Source: Lewinellaceae bacterium (GTDB taxonomy: Bacteria; Bacteroidota; Bacteroidia; Chitinophagales; Saprospiraceae). Taken from it: a DNA stretch of 64,000 nt. Of this stretch, positions 1-10,011 are shown piece by piece (the first letter of the stretch is position 1; every line of letters starts with the position of its first letter). The notes beneath the pieces were generated by a model that saw only the letters and a list, made by a program, of their open reading frames with translations, ran no database searches and was not told the DNA's origin. The stretch spans positions 62,001-126,000 of the forward strand of contig JADJSY010000010.1 of assembly GCA_016711435.1 (NCBI GenBank), written 5' to 3'. The position numbers and the translations under genes were made by a program.

Positions 1-2300
1 TCCGGCAGGCGGAATCCGATCGTCGTCATGGAATTGAACGGGTTGGGCTGGTTTTGATACAGCGTGAATGAGGCCTCGTTATTCGTTGTACTGCGTTCTG
101 TAAACTCGAAATCAATTTTCATCATTTCGCCGTCAAAGTTGTATGCTTCAGCCACGGTCAGCGCGGAACCTGGTCGCAGAATTTCTGCAATTGTGCCGTT
201 GCGCAGGGCGCGGAAACGCAGTGTGAACAATACCTCGTCATCAGAGATGGTCATTGATTCGCGGCTCACCCACAGGGTTGTCAGGTGACCGTCCGACAAG
301 TAATTTGTACCGAAGTTGTCATCTGTAAGTGGCAAAACACCGGGCGCAATATCTTCGAGTACAAATACATTCGGATCAAAATCGATCGTCATCTGGTAGG
401 CTAAGCGTTGGTTGAAATCGCTTGCTTTGAACGGAACCGACACAATCTCGCCGGCTTTGAATGCGCTGTCGTCGAGGCGGAAACGGAAAATTTCTCCACC
501 AAAACGTTCTTCTGACTGGTCATTGGTCAACATCGGTGTGATATTGCCATTCACGTCGCCCATACGAACTGCCACAAAGTCATCGTCCAGGAAGTCCATA
601 TCCGCAGGGTTGTGTACAATACTTTGTGGCACCGGAGCGCTCAAGGGGTTCGGGCTTGGGAAAACGTATGCCTTTGGCACAAATTTCCAGTCCGGCGAAC
701 CCAGAATATGCTGATCCGTAGCCAACACGACGCGCTGAATGCGCAGGTAGTCATTAAGCGAAATATTGGCGTCGCCGTTTACGTCGGCTGCTACCCATTG
801 GTATGGGGACAACAACTGAGTACCAAAAATATGATTGACAATAAACAGCAGGTCGGCGGAAGAAATACCGGCAGAACCCGCAGTTGCTTTGCTGGCCGCA
901 AGTGTGACATCCGAGTTGTTCGGAATATCGCTAAAGAGGTAGGTGCCTGGTACGCCGGTGGTTTGCATTTCGCTGACATCTCCAGAAAGTGTAACCACTA
1001 CGCCTGGTACAGGTTGAGTAGGCAATCTCCATGTTTGTATATCGCCGCCAATTTCAATCGCATCTGCAGTACAGGTGATCGTAGCCGACCCGGCTGTTGC
1101 ATCAATTGGAACAATAACCGGAACGCCCAGGCTATCCTGGTTGAATTCGATGCCAACCGGAACGCCGACAACTGTTACAGGAGCAGCAGAACCTACCACT
1201 GCGCTATTGCTGAGCAGGATTTGCAGGTCGAACAACTTCGTTCCGTCTGTGAAAATCTGCGGAGCGCCGTTGCCTGTCCAAACAACGCCTAAGTTGTTGA
1301 GTGGCAATAAGTTTGCAATAAATCCGGTCAAAGCGGGGTTGACGTTCGTCACGCCTGTGATAGTACCCACGGTACCGTCGCCGGCATTCAGGGTAAATGC
1401 GAAGGAATGCACCTCAAAGAAATTTTCTACGGTAACAGGCACAATGGCCACACCATTCTGGCAACCCGTGTCATTTCCGACGATCAACTGGATTTTTGCG
1501 CCTTCATCCACCACTGCGGTGTCTGACTGGATACAACCGTTGTCTTCATCAATTGCCGTAACAATATACGTACCGGCCGGCAAATTAGCCAGCGTGGTAG
1601 TGGTATCGCCTGTATTCCAGGTAAAGGAAAAGTTACCCGAGCCGCCCGTTGCCGTTGCTAGTGCTGTACCGTCATCCGATCCGAAGTAGGATTCAGGAGT
1701 AGCAGTAGTGGTCAGTGAGAACCCGGCACTGGCGCCCAGTGTCACTTCCACATCAACTGTACAAGAGTTGATATTGCCAGAGTTATCCACTACGAACAAT
1801 GTCAGCGGATTGATACCCAGTTCACTACAAACAAAAGTTGTTTGCGAGAGATACATGGTATCAATCGCACAGTTGTCGGTAGTGCCCGCCAACGCAACAT
1901 CCTGTGGCAGGATGGTAGCCGAGCCGTTGGAACCGAGCGAAATGATGATGTCATTGTTACAAACAACCGTTGGAATGCTGTTATCAATGATTTGCAGTAA
2001 AATGGAGTCTTGCCCTACATTACCGCATGCATCTGTGGCTGTAAATTGAATTTTATATTCGCCCACACCGTAATTGCCGGCGATGCTCAGTTCGCCATCA
2101 CCCTCCGGTGCGTCATTTGTGACCGCAATAGAGGAGTCCGGCTGGCAGTCATTCAGGTACTGCAATACATTAAATTCATTAAGCCCTATATTGGCGGAAC
2201 AGGAGTCGTTCGGCGGGTAGTTGGCAGTGAAAATTTTCACCGTATCCGGCATGCCGAGGAATTGCGGCGCCTGTTCGTCAATGATGGTAATCGTACGGGT
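1..2300 (-). CDS. C-terminal part of giant HYR-repeat surface protein (partial, out of frame with its N-terminal part)
   Basis: This is the continuation of the upstream HYR gene in another minus-strand frame, open from about 2300 to the window edge. Read in order it encodes two further HYR linkers (DEQAP, DNSIP), a SprB-like repeat (GSDDGTALATATGGSG, NTGDTTTTLANLPAGTY), a cohesin-like beta domain, a dockerin-like segment (AADVNGDANISLNDYLRIQR), a second cohesin-like domain, and LYQNQPNPFNSMTTIGFRLP, the start of a T9SS type A C-terminal sorting signal. The protein is therefore expected to be exported through the type IX secretion system and placed on the cell surface. The frame break near 2300-2304 fits loss of two bases (TACACCCG expected, TACCCG seen). 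The end of the gene lies outside the window. Confidence 0.85.
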
Positions 2301-5300
2301 ATGTGACCGTATTTCCACAGTCATCTACGGCAGTACGGGTGCGCACTATAGTGAAGTTGTAAGCGCCGCAAGGGCCGACAGCGACACTGATTGTATCCTG
2401 CGTCAACAATACTTCTATGCTGTCGGAACAGTTGTCTGTGGCAGTTACGAGCAGGGGTGATGGTACCAAGGAGAAACAATTGATCGTATCATTCGGAGCC
2501 GTTGAAGACAGAATAGGTACAATCGTGTCCTGGATATTCAATTTTTGAATACAAACGGCCACATTGCCGGTAAGGTCACGCGCCTGCCAGTAGCGGTTGA
2601 GTACCGTACAGGTAGCGCCCGTTCCTGCTGTCAGTGTGTCGGAGAACGTAATCATAACAGTGCCCTGACAATTGTCTGTTGCAGATGCTGTGCCGTTTGT
2701 TTGCGGCGCAGTTGAATCCGTGCATTGGATCGTTTTGTTGGGCGGGCATGTGACCATCGGCGCCACATTGTCCTGTACTACAATGTAAGTCTGGCAGGAA
2801 GATTCATTCCCGGCCTGGTCTTTTACAAACAGTTTGACCGGATGCTGCGTCATAGCATCTGCATCATTGCAGTTAAACAGGATTTCCGTTGTAATCAGAC
2901 CCAAGGGTTCGAGGCGCTGTATTTTCAGGTCCAGCGAATCCAGGCTGGTGCAATTGTCCGAACTGGCGGCATTGATCTGAGCGGTTGTTACCAGCACTGT
3001 GCCGGAGGCCTGCAACGATACGCTTACACCGTTGATACAGGCAGCAATCGGGTTGGTACCGTCTTTTACGACAATGACGATTTTGTGCGAACTCTTGTTG
3101 CCGCAAGCATCCGTCGCAAAGAAGGTGGTGGTATGCGTACCCAGACCGAATGTTTCCGAAGTGTCTGTTTTGGAATAAAATCCTTCGAGATTCGCTATTG
3201 TCAGGTCATTTCCGGTTGAACAATCTGAAATGTATTTCAGGATATTAATATCCACTTTAGCCGTACAATCCGTATTGTTTGTTGCCGTAAATGCATGAAT
3301 GGTATCCGGTGCACCCACAAACAGGGGCGACTGAATGTCCTGTACCGTAATTTTTTGTGTTCCGGTCGAAACATTTCCGGCTGCGTCCACAGCTGTCCAG
3401 GTGCGCGTGATCATGTAAGTGTATTGACCGCAACCCACAGTATCCTTAGTGGAGGTTTGTACAAAAGTAATGATCGGATTGCTACAAGCATCGGTCGCTG
3501 TCAAGGTCACAATTGTCGGGATAGCATCCTGGCAGTTGATGGTATCGTTGGCAGGAATATTTTGCAGCATCGGCGCCACCACGTCTTTTACTTTTATGGT
3601 TGCCAGACAAGGTAAAGAGGCATTGCCATTCACGTCTACTGCAACAAAACTGACCACATTGTTACCCAACTGAGCGCAACTGAAACTCAGGGAATCGACA
3701 TAAGTCATGGGGGCAGTTCTGAATTTGTACGTAATCGGGCCGCAATCATTCTGGTCGAAACTTCCGTTGTCCAATTGGCCGGCTGCAATCGTAAAGGTGC
3801 CGCCGGCGCTCAGGTTCACGGAATCTGACTTACAGATCGCAACCGGCGGGAAAACATCCGCCAGTACCGTGATATTCTGTGGTTGGGTACTGATATTGCC
3901 GTTTCCGTCATTATAAACCCAGGTAATGACATAGTTGCCCAGCATCAAATTGTACGAAGGCGGATCGGTGTTCAGGAACTCGCCGACCTGTGCGGAAGGC
4001 GTACCGTAAATCGTATCAGCCAACGGGTTGCAGGGGTCGAATGCCAACGGCGCAAATATGACAAACATACCGCAGGAATCCACAATAGCAGGCAGGGTAA
4101 CGAGCGCCGGAATCGGATCGTCGCCATCCTGCAAGGTCAGTATGAAGAAACAGGTAGTAGTATCGTATCCGTCTGTTCCGCTGATAAAAATCGTGTCATT
4201 GTCGCCAGTTAAAGGCGCCGGGCCGAAGAAACTGCCCAGGGTTGTGTTCGGGAGGGGATTCTGAGTCAGCACGACATTTCCGGAACAGTTGTCCGTGATC
4301 TGAACCAGGTTCGTGTAATTCGGAATTTGCGCTTCGGGACAAGTGGAACTGAGCAACTGATTAGCAGGGCAGTTCAGCACGGGCGACTGCGTATCTTCTA
4401 CTTCCACGGTGAATTCACAAACGGAGCTATTCGGAGGCATTGCATTGTCCGTAGCGGTATAGCGCACTGTTGTAACGCCTACCGGGAACTGCGCCGTCGG
4501 GAAAATCTGGAACGGGAAGTTGGCATTGTAATTAAACGGATTCGTCAGGTTGATGGTCGTTTGAACCGAGTTCGACGTACTGCCGGCTGCATTCAGAATT
4601 TGTTCCTGAATACTAAAAGGAAGGCAATCGTCCACATTACTCAGCGCAGCCCAGGGGCGCTGCCAGGTAAAGATATTGGAACAAGCGCCGGGTGTATTCG
4701 GAATCACGTAATGTGCGCCGCAAATGGTATCGAAAGGCGGATCAAATACAAATATCGGTCCTTGCGTGTCTTTTATGATAACGGAAACCGTGTGCGTGGC
4801 GCTGTTACCGCAGGCATCCGAAGCCACCATCGTTACGATGCTGGTACCAATCGGGAAATAAGCCGTGATCGGCGTATTCAAGGGCAGCGGCGACGGAACG
4901 AGCTGATCCGTATAGCCGAACGAAGGTGTCGGGTAGTCAATCGTAACATTGACGGTTACATCACCGCAGGCATCTGTTATTACGCCGGGAGAAGTCAGTT
5001 CAAAAGTGATCGGTCCATCGCAGAAAGTGGGATCGTCCGTTTCACTGGTAATGGTGGTGGGCAGGTTCCATACAGGCGCCGTATTGTCTTCAATAACAAT
5101 AATTTGTACGGCAGTACCGGTGTTGCCCGATGCGTCGGTAGCCACCCATTTGCGCTGAATGGTAAATTCGTCGGCACAACCGCCGGGCGTGATGATGTCA
5201 TCGCCCGTGCTGTATGTGATAGAAACAACCGAACAATTGTCCGTTGCCGTAGCAGTGCCGCCGGAAGTAGCAGGGTTATTCGGGTTGAACGTAGCGCAAT

Positions 5301-8300
5301 CGACCACCACATTTGCCGGAGGTGTAACGACCGGATTAGTCATGTCCTTGATCATCACGATCAGGTTGCACTCATCTGTATTGCCACCGGCATCCGTTAC
5401 TTCCAGGGTTACCAGGAAAGAGCCGGTCTGGCTGCAATTAAACAGGTGTGCCGTTTCGTAAGGCCCTGCATCCACTTTAAGTCTGTATCCAGTAATGCTA
5501 CAATTGTCGGTGCTGCCATTGTTCAGGGTAGAAGCTGCCAGATTAAACTGACCGCCCGCATTCAACACATAGGTTTGGTTGCCGATACAGATCGCATTCG
5601 GGTCAATATCGTCGATTACCGTCACCTTTGCATGGCAGGTATCCTGGTTGCTTTGTCCGTCGCGGAGGTCAAGCACTACTGTGTTGGACCCAAGATCGCT
5701 GCAATCGAAATTATATTCCGTCAGCAGACTACCTGTGCCATATTCGTAATAATCATAGAAACAGTTATCGGTGCTGCCGTTGTCAATTTCAGTTGGCAAT
5801 ACGGTGGCATCGCCGTTTACATCCAGCGTAACACTGACGTCTTTACATTTGGCGACAGGCGCCTGCACATCCACTACATTCACTTTGAAGGAGTGAATTC
5901 TCACATTACCCGCAGCATCTGTTGCCGTGTAAGTAACGGTTGTCATGCCAAACTGAAAGAAAGTGTTGGGGGCATGGGTAGAAGACACAGATAAGGCGCC
6001 CGGACAGTTATCTGTGAACGTAGGCGCAACCCAGTTGACCTGACGAAGGCAGCTGGAAACATTCGTGAAAACAGTAATCGTGGTATTGGCAGGCTGACCA
6101 CCGGAATAAGCCGGCGCCTCCTGGTCGATCACTGTAACATTAAAATTACAAACCGTGCTGTTTGTGCCGTCGCTGAAGGTATAGGTTACGGCTGTGGTAC
6201 CTTTATTAAAGGCTACGGCGCCAATGGAAGCATAAGGGCCGGAGCCTGTAGTTGCACCGCTCAGGCTGTATGTAACGGTCGGGGAACTACAATTATCAGT
6301 ATACTGTCCTACTGTTGTCAGGGCTGTGCCAGGTGCAACGAGGGTCAGACCGCCGGTAAAACTGGCTACGCAGTTACCGGAATTGGTCGGCAGGGTAATA
6401 CCCGAGGGACAAATCACTTGTGGCGCCAGGTTATCTACAATATCGATGGTTGTGTTGCAGGTAGCCGTATTGGCAGGTACAGCCAGGTCGGAAACCGTCA
6501 ACGTCACGTCAATAGTATTGTCTGCCAGATCGCCGCAATTGAACAAACCCGTAATCATGGGGTCATCATCCGGCGAAGAAATGGACAGAATTACGTTTCC
6601 GCAGTTGTCATTGGAACCATTGTCCACCATAGCCGGCGTAAGCAATACTTTGCCGGTGGCGTCTAATGCCAGGACAATGCTGCCCGCCGGTTTGCAAAGC
6701 GGCACAGGCGCTTCATCTTCATTTACTATAAAGGTGTAGTCTATGGTTACCGTATTGTCGTCGTCATCTGTCCATGTATACCGAATTACAGTAGTACCGG
6801 CAGGGAATTGCACCGTAATGTCGCCGCCGCCTGTGGGCGGAAAGGCAGGCGCGCCACTCAGTACCAGCGAATCCGGACCGGATAAGAATGCTTCCGTGAA
6901 GGTTACATTCACATCGCAGTCGCTCACCATGCCTTTAGAAGGGCGTGTGAAAGTAAGCACCTTCGAACAATCGCCCGCTGTCACGGATTGAACCGGGTAA
7001 TCGAAATCAACCGGCGCAGGTGCGATGATCGGCGCTTCATCATCAGATACCGTGACGATAAAAGAAGTGCTACCTGTATTGCCATTGGCATCGGTAGCAA
7101 CATACGTAACGGTGGTAGCACCCAGGTTGAAAAACTGGGTGGTAGTAGCGCCTTGCAGGGCAGCCGCAGCGGCCACCACGGTTGCGCCACTGTATTCTAC
7201 GGTCATAGTATAGGGGCCGACACAGTTGTCTACTACAGAAGGATGATCCCATTCCAGAAAGCCGTCGCACAGGTTAATCGGCGTAGCGCCGCCTGTGGAA
7301 GTTCCGATAGGCTGGTCATCCGGCACATCTACAAAGGTAGGGTCTTCATCATCTGTCACTGTCACCATAAAGGAACAGGTACCCGTATTACCGGCTGCAT
7401 CTGACACCGTATAAGTAACGGTTGTAATTCCTAAGCCGAAATTGATGGCAATATCGCCTGATCCGGTGGCGGCGGTAGCACCAGTGGCTTCCCAGTCAAC
7501 GGAGATAAAATCAGGGCAGTTTTCAGTAATTTCAATGGGATATACAGGAGCAATGATATTGGATATATCGCTCAAGCAGGAACCGGGTGCAGTCGAGTAC
7601 ACTTCGTCCGGAGGACAAGGCGAAACAAACGGCGCTTCTACATCTTCAATTTCAATTTGATAAGAAATGCCGTTGGATATATTGCCGGAAGGGTCTACAC
7701 CGGAAAAATTAACCGTTGTAATACCGGTGTTAAAATCTACAAAATCGAGTGTGGTGGCATAATTGCCGGTTGTAGCACCGCTTAATATATAGGTAATAAT
7801 AACGCTGCAATTGTCGCCAATCGTTGCATCAAATTCTGCACCGGAAGCCTCATAAGAACAGAGGCCGGGATCAGCCGGGCGAAGTTCGTTGCCGGGATTC
7901 ACAAAAATAGTAGGTGGAATATTATCCACAACCGTAACACTCAGTGTGCGAACCGTTGCACCAGGACCACCGTTGTTGCCCGGAGGCACACCGTCGACCC
8001 GTACATACCATGTCTGCGGTGAAGTAGAGACATCGGCACAAAAGAACGTCACCGGCCTAGCAGACCAGGGGCCTAAAGGGCTTTGGGACAGATAATATTC
8101 ACAGGCGGGGCTTTTTACAAAGCCCTTATTGTCAAGTACCGCTTCATTTAAGTCTACTGTACCTCCGGCGCCGAGAGCCAGTATGATTTGGACAGATGCA
8201 TCAGGCGGGTATGATACAAAGGCCGCGCATTGGCTGTAAAGGTTTTGGCTGACAAGCAGGGACAAAAAAGTCATAGCAGTCAACGCCCAACGCCGAGGTG

Positions 8301-8316
8301 TTGTCGAGTTGTTCAT
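2278..8316 (-). CDS. Giant secreted HYR-domain repeat protein, N-terminal and central part
   Basis: Start taken at the ATG at 8316, because it is followed by a signal peptide (hydrophobic LTAMTFLSLLVSQ, then LYSQ). An upstream ATG at 8391 would add a non-signal extension. The 2012 residues hold about 20 HYR (hyalin repeat, immunoglobulin-like) units, each with a linker of the type D-x-x-x-P, a TDNC segment, a GATTG segment and a TYTATDAAGN segment. HYR repeats are known from large adhesive or cell-surface proteins. No catalytic domain is visible. The frame ends at TAVDDCGNTVTYPYDYHH, where neighbouring repeats would read VTYTRTITI. Together with the out-of-frame tail at 1-2300 the protein would be about 2780 residues. 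The gene is monocistronic as far as can be seen, with a 500-base upstream gap. Confidence 0.88.
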   Translation of the reverse strand: MNNSTTPRRWALTAMTFLSLLVSQNLYSQCAAFVSYPPDASVQIILALGAGGTVDLNEAVLDNKGFVKSPACEYYLSQSPLGPWSARPVTFFCADVSTSPQTWYVRVDGVPPGNNGGPGATVRTLSVTVVDNIPPTIFVNPGNELRPADPGLCSYEASGAEFDATIGDNCSVIITYILSGATTGNYATTLDFVDFNTGITTVNFSGVDPSGNISNGISYQIEIEDVEAPFVSPCPPDEVYSTAPGSCLSDISNIIAPVYPIEITENCPDFISVDWEATGATAATGSGDIAINFGLGITTVTYTVSDAAGNTGTCSFMVTVTDDEDPTFVDVPDDQPIGTSTGGATPINLCDGFLEWDHPSVVDNCVGPYTMTVEYSGATVVAAAAALQGATTTQFFNLGATTVTYVATDANGNTGSTSFIVTVSDDEAPIIAPAPVDFDYPVQSVTAGDCSKVLTFTRPSKGMVSDCDVNVTFTEAFLSGPDSLVLSGAPAFPPTGGGDITVQFPAGTTVIRYTWTDDDDNTVTIDYTFIVNEDEAPVPLCKPAGSIVLALDATGKVLLTPAMVDNGSNDNCGNVILSISSPDDDPMITGLFNCGDLADNTIDVTLTVSDLAVPANTATCNTTIDIVDNLAPQVICPSGITLPTNSGNCVASFTGGLTLVAPGTALTTVGQYTDNCSSPTVTYSLSGATTGSGPYASIGAVAFNKGTTAVTYTFSDGTNSTVCNFNVTVIDQEAPAYSGGQPANTTITVFTNVSSCLRQVNWVAPTFTDNCPGALSVSSTHAPNTFFQFGMTTVTYTATDAAGNVRIHSFKVNVVDVQAPVAKCKDVSVTLDVNGDATVLPTEIDNGSTDNCFYDYYEYGTGSLLTEYNFDCSDLGSNTVVLDLRDGQSNQDTCHAKVTVIDDIDPNAICIGNQTYVLNAGGQFNLAASTLNNGSTDNCSITGYRLKVDAGPYETAHLFNCSQTGSFLVTLEVTDAGGNTDECNLIVMIKDMTNPVVTPPANVVVDCATFNPNNPATSGGTATATDNCSVVSITYSTGDDIITPGGCADEFTIQRKWVATDASGNTGTAVQIIVIEDNTAPVWNLPTTITSETDDPTFCDGPITFELTSPGVITDACGDVTVNVTIDYPTPSFGYTDQLVPSPLPLNTPITAYFPIGTSIVTMVASDACGNSATHTVSVIIKDTQGPIFVFDPPFDTICGAHYVIPNTPGACSNIFTWQRPWAALSNVDDCLPFSIQEQILNAAGSTSNSVQTTINLTNPFNYNANFPFQIFPTAQFPVGVTTVRYTATDNAMPPNSSVCEFTVEVEDTQSPVLNCPANQLLSSTCPEAQIPNYTNLVQITDNCSGNVVLTQNPLPNTTLGSFFGPAPLTGDNDTIFISGTDGYDTTTCFFILTLQDGDDPIPALVTLPAIVDSCGMFVIFAPLAFDPCNPLADTIYGTPSAQVGEFLNTDPPSYNLMLGNYVITWVYNDGNGNISTQPQNITVLADVFPPVAICKSDSVNLSAGGTFTIAAGQLDNGSFDQNDCGPITYKFRTAPMTYVDSLSFSCAQLGNNVVSFVAVDVNGNASLPCLATIKVKDVVAPMLQNIPANDTINCQDAIPTIVTLTATDACSNPIITFVQTSTKDTVGCGQYTYMITRTWTAVDAAGNVSTGTQKITVQDIQSPLFVGAPDTIHAFTATNNTDCTAKVDINILKYISDCSTGNDLTIANLEGFYSKTDTSETFGLGTHTTTFFATDACGNKSSHKIVIVVKDGTNPIAACINGVSVSLQASGTVLVTTAQINAASSDNCTSLDSLDLKIQRLEPLGLITTEILFNCNDADAMTQHPVKLFVKDQAGNESSCQTYIVVQDNVAPMVTCPPNKTIQCTDSTAPQTNGTASATDNCQGTVMITFSDTLTAGTGATCTVLNRYWQARDLTGNVAVCIQKLNIQDTIVPILSSTAPNDTINCFSLVPSPLLVTATDNCSDSIEVLLTQDTISVAVGPCGAYNFTIVRTRTAVDDCGNTVTYPYDYHH

Positions 8317-8558
8317 GGTCAACAAATTAGATGATGGGAAATGGAAAAAGGTGGGAATTCTTCTGAATAAATGTAATCTTAGCCTCATCAAAGCTGAGTC
8401 GGTTTGGAATGAATAAATGTTGTTACAAATGTTGGGTTCATCGCGTCAGATGTTGGACACAAAAAAATGAAAACACGCAATCACGAGAAACCAACTTTGA
8501 AAGGCGGAAGATTAAAAATCTGTTTTGAACCAGACTGTGGGATTAAAAAAAACGGGCG

Positions 8559-8566
8559 CAAATTTA
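8559..8566 (-). promoter_or_regulatory. Possible -7 element of the HYR gene
   Basis: TAAATTTG on the minus strand fits TAnnTTTG. It would leave a leader of roughly 240 bases before the ATG at 8316. In such AT-rich sequence a chance match is possible, and no clear -33 element was found. Confidence 0.3.
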
Positions 8567-8827
8567 GTTCAAATTAAACGAACCGCTTTGAGTTTTTTCT
8601 CCGCAACAATCAATACTCTAAAAATAAAAGATTGATTGTCAAACATTTACTCTATTTTTTCACTGTCCGGGAAAAATATTCGGAACCTGTGAAAAGTAAC
8701 TTTTCAATTCATTGATGGTGTCTATTCCAATAATCATACCAATTTGAGGGTATCTTTCAATTGCTGCATTTTTTAGATGTGATCCTCTCACATCTCTCAC
8801 CCGCTCACTTCTCTCACCGCTCTTTAT

Positions 8828-8835
8828 TACCTTTG
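8828..8835 (+). promoter_or_regulatory. -7 element directly before corA
   Basis: TACCTTTG matches TAnnTTTG exactly and lies only five bases before the corA ATG at 8841. If it is used, transcription would start at or next to the start codon and give a leaderless mRNA. Confidence 0.5.
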
Positions 8836-8840
8836 CCGCC

Positions 8841-9935
8841 ATGAGCAGGAAATTTCACCAGCATACTAAAATCAGGAAAAAGGGATTGCCACCGGGCACC
8901 CTGATTTATACAGGTTATCGCACGGACAAGCCGTCCAGTGTGTTCACTGTTCAATATGCTGAAAACAAATATAGTGAACATCCATATTACAGCAAAGAGC
9001 TTCGGAAAAACCCGGGCATGATTTGGGTCGATATCCGAAGCCTCACGGAAACGGCGCTCATTTCTAAAATCGGCGACGACTTCCGCATCCACCCCCTGGC
9101 GCAGGAAGATGTACTGGACACCCAGCAACGCCCCAAACTGGAAGAATTCGACAACGGCCTTTTTATCATCCTGCCCAATCTGACTTTCAAGCCGGAAACG
9201 GTGGAAATCGTCTGCGAACAAATTGCCATTTTTATCGGCAGCGATTTTGTACTTTCTTTTCAGGAAGATCCCGACGACAATTTTGCCCACGTGCGCAAAC
9301 GGGCGCAGGAAGGAATCGGTCGCATCCGGAAAAAAGGCCCCGATTACTTAGCCTACGCACTGCTGGATACCGTTGTAGACGGGTATTACGTCGTACTCGA
9401 TGAGATTCAGAAACAGTTGTTTGACCTCGAAGAAACCTTGCATCGAAACGGCGCTGAACCGGAAGTAAAAGCAGGTATTTTTAACCTGAAACACGCCGTA
9501 AACAATTTTCGGCACAGGGTGCTCCCGCTCCGCGATGCGGCTACCCGACTCTACCGAACGGAAAGTGAAATCGTGGATACATCCAACCGACTATACCTGC
9601 GCGATGTGGTAGATCATGTGGCTCAAATATTGGATGGTATTGATAGTCAGCGAGATATGTTGTCCAGCCTGGAATCGCTTTACCACGCCGAAGCCTCCAA
9701 TCGCCTGAATAACGTCATGCGGCTGCTTACGGTGATCAGCACTATTTTTATCCCGCTGTCTTTTGTGGCCGGTGTGTACGGCATGAATTTCGACAATATG
9801 CCCGAATTGCACACCCAATACGGCTATTTCATTGTACTGGGCTTCATGTTCATTGCGATGGTCGGCATGTTGGTATATTTCAGGGATAAAAAGGTGGATT
9901 TAGATGGTAGCACGGTCTTTAGGCCGTCGGGATGA
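8841..9935 (+). CDS. corA: CorA-type magnesium/cobalt transporter
   Basis: This 364-residue inner-membrane channel belongs to the CorA metal ion transporter family, which takes up Mg2+ (and Co2+/Ni2+) as a homopentamer. The long acidic, helical N-terminal cytosolic domain is followed by two C-terminal membrane segments (about 295-315 and 330-350). The signature YGMNF at residues 313-317 closes the first of them. The start is fixed by the abutting TACCTTTG element and the lack of another Met before residue 61. The last ten codons (DGSTVFRPSG) and the stop lie within the left arm of a repeat element, so the native C-terminus, expected soon after YFRDKK, seems to have been overwritten by repeat sequence. 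Converges with the TonB-receptor gene. Confidence 0.95.
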   Translation: MSRKFHQHTKIRKKGLPPGTLIYTGYRTDKPSSVFTVQYAENKYSEHPYYSKELRKNPGMIWVDIRSLTETALISKIGDDFRIHPLAQEDVLDTQQRPKLEEFDNGLFIILPNLTFKPETVEIVCEQIAIFIGSDFVLSFQEDPDDNFAHVRKRAQEGIGRIRKKGPDYLAYALLDTVVDGYYVVLDEIQKQLFDLEETLHRNGAEPEVKAGIFNLKHAVNNFRHRVLPLRDAATRLYRTESEIVDTSNRLYLRDVVDHVAQILDGIDSQRDMLSSLESLYHAEASNRLNNVMRLLTVISTIFIPLSFVAGVYGMNFDNMPELHTQYGYFIVLGFMFIAMVGMLVYFRDKKVDLDGSTVFRPSG

Positions 9936-10011
9936 GTGCCTTTCAAGGCGCTTTTTTACAGTTTTGCGGGCATAAATGCCCTTGTCCCGACAGCCTGAAG
10001 GCTGTGCTACC
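9906..10011. repeat. REP-like element with 27-bp inverted arms between convergent genes
   Basis: The left arm 9906-9932 and right arm 9985-10011 are inverted copies with 4 mismatches in 27 bases. Inside lie further small palindromes: CGGTCTTTAGGCCG, GCCTTTCAAGGC, GGGCATAAATGCCC and AGCCTGAAGGCT. The element begins inside corA, supplies its stop codon, and ends exactly one base before the stop codon (10012-10014) of the convergent TonB-receptor gene. Confidence 0.75.
9936..9957 (+). terminator. Rho-independent terminator after corA
   Basis: GTGCCTT-TC-AAGGCGC forms a short hairpin (one G-U pair) followed by TTTTTT, directly after the corA stop codon and inside the repeat element. Confidence 0.6.

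Larger units (their letters stand above)
8317..8840. other. Divergent intergenic region between the HYR gene and corA
   Basis: About 520 AT-rich bases with no plausible gene and no tRNA-like fold that I can see. It must carry the two divergent promoters. A minus-strand TAAATTTG (8559-8566) and a plus-strand TACCTTTG (8828-8835) fit the Bacteroidota -7 element. No heptad repeat is present here, unlike most gaps in this window. Confidence 0.6.

Noticed and set aside
612..1292. Plus-strand 226-codon ORF
   Set aside because: It is a shadow of the minus-strand frame that encodes the cohesin-like and dockerin-like tail and the T9SS signal of the HYR protein.
4327..5994. A 555-codon open frame on the plus strand opposite the HYR gene
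   Set aside because: It is antisense to a clear repeat protein, is rich in Arg, His and Cys, and has no recognisable domain. Long antisense frames are expected opposite biased repeat coding.
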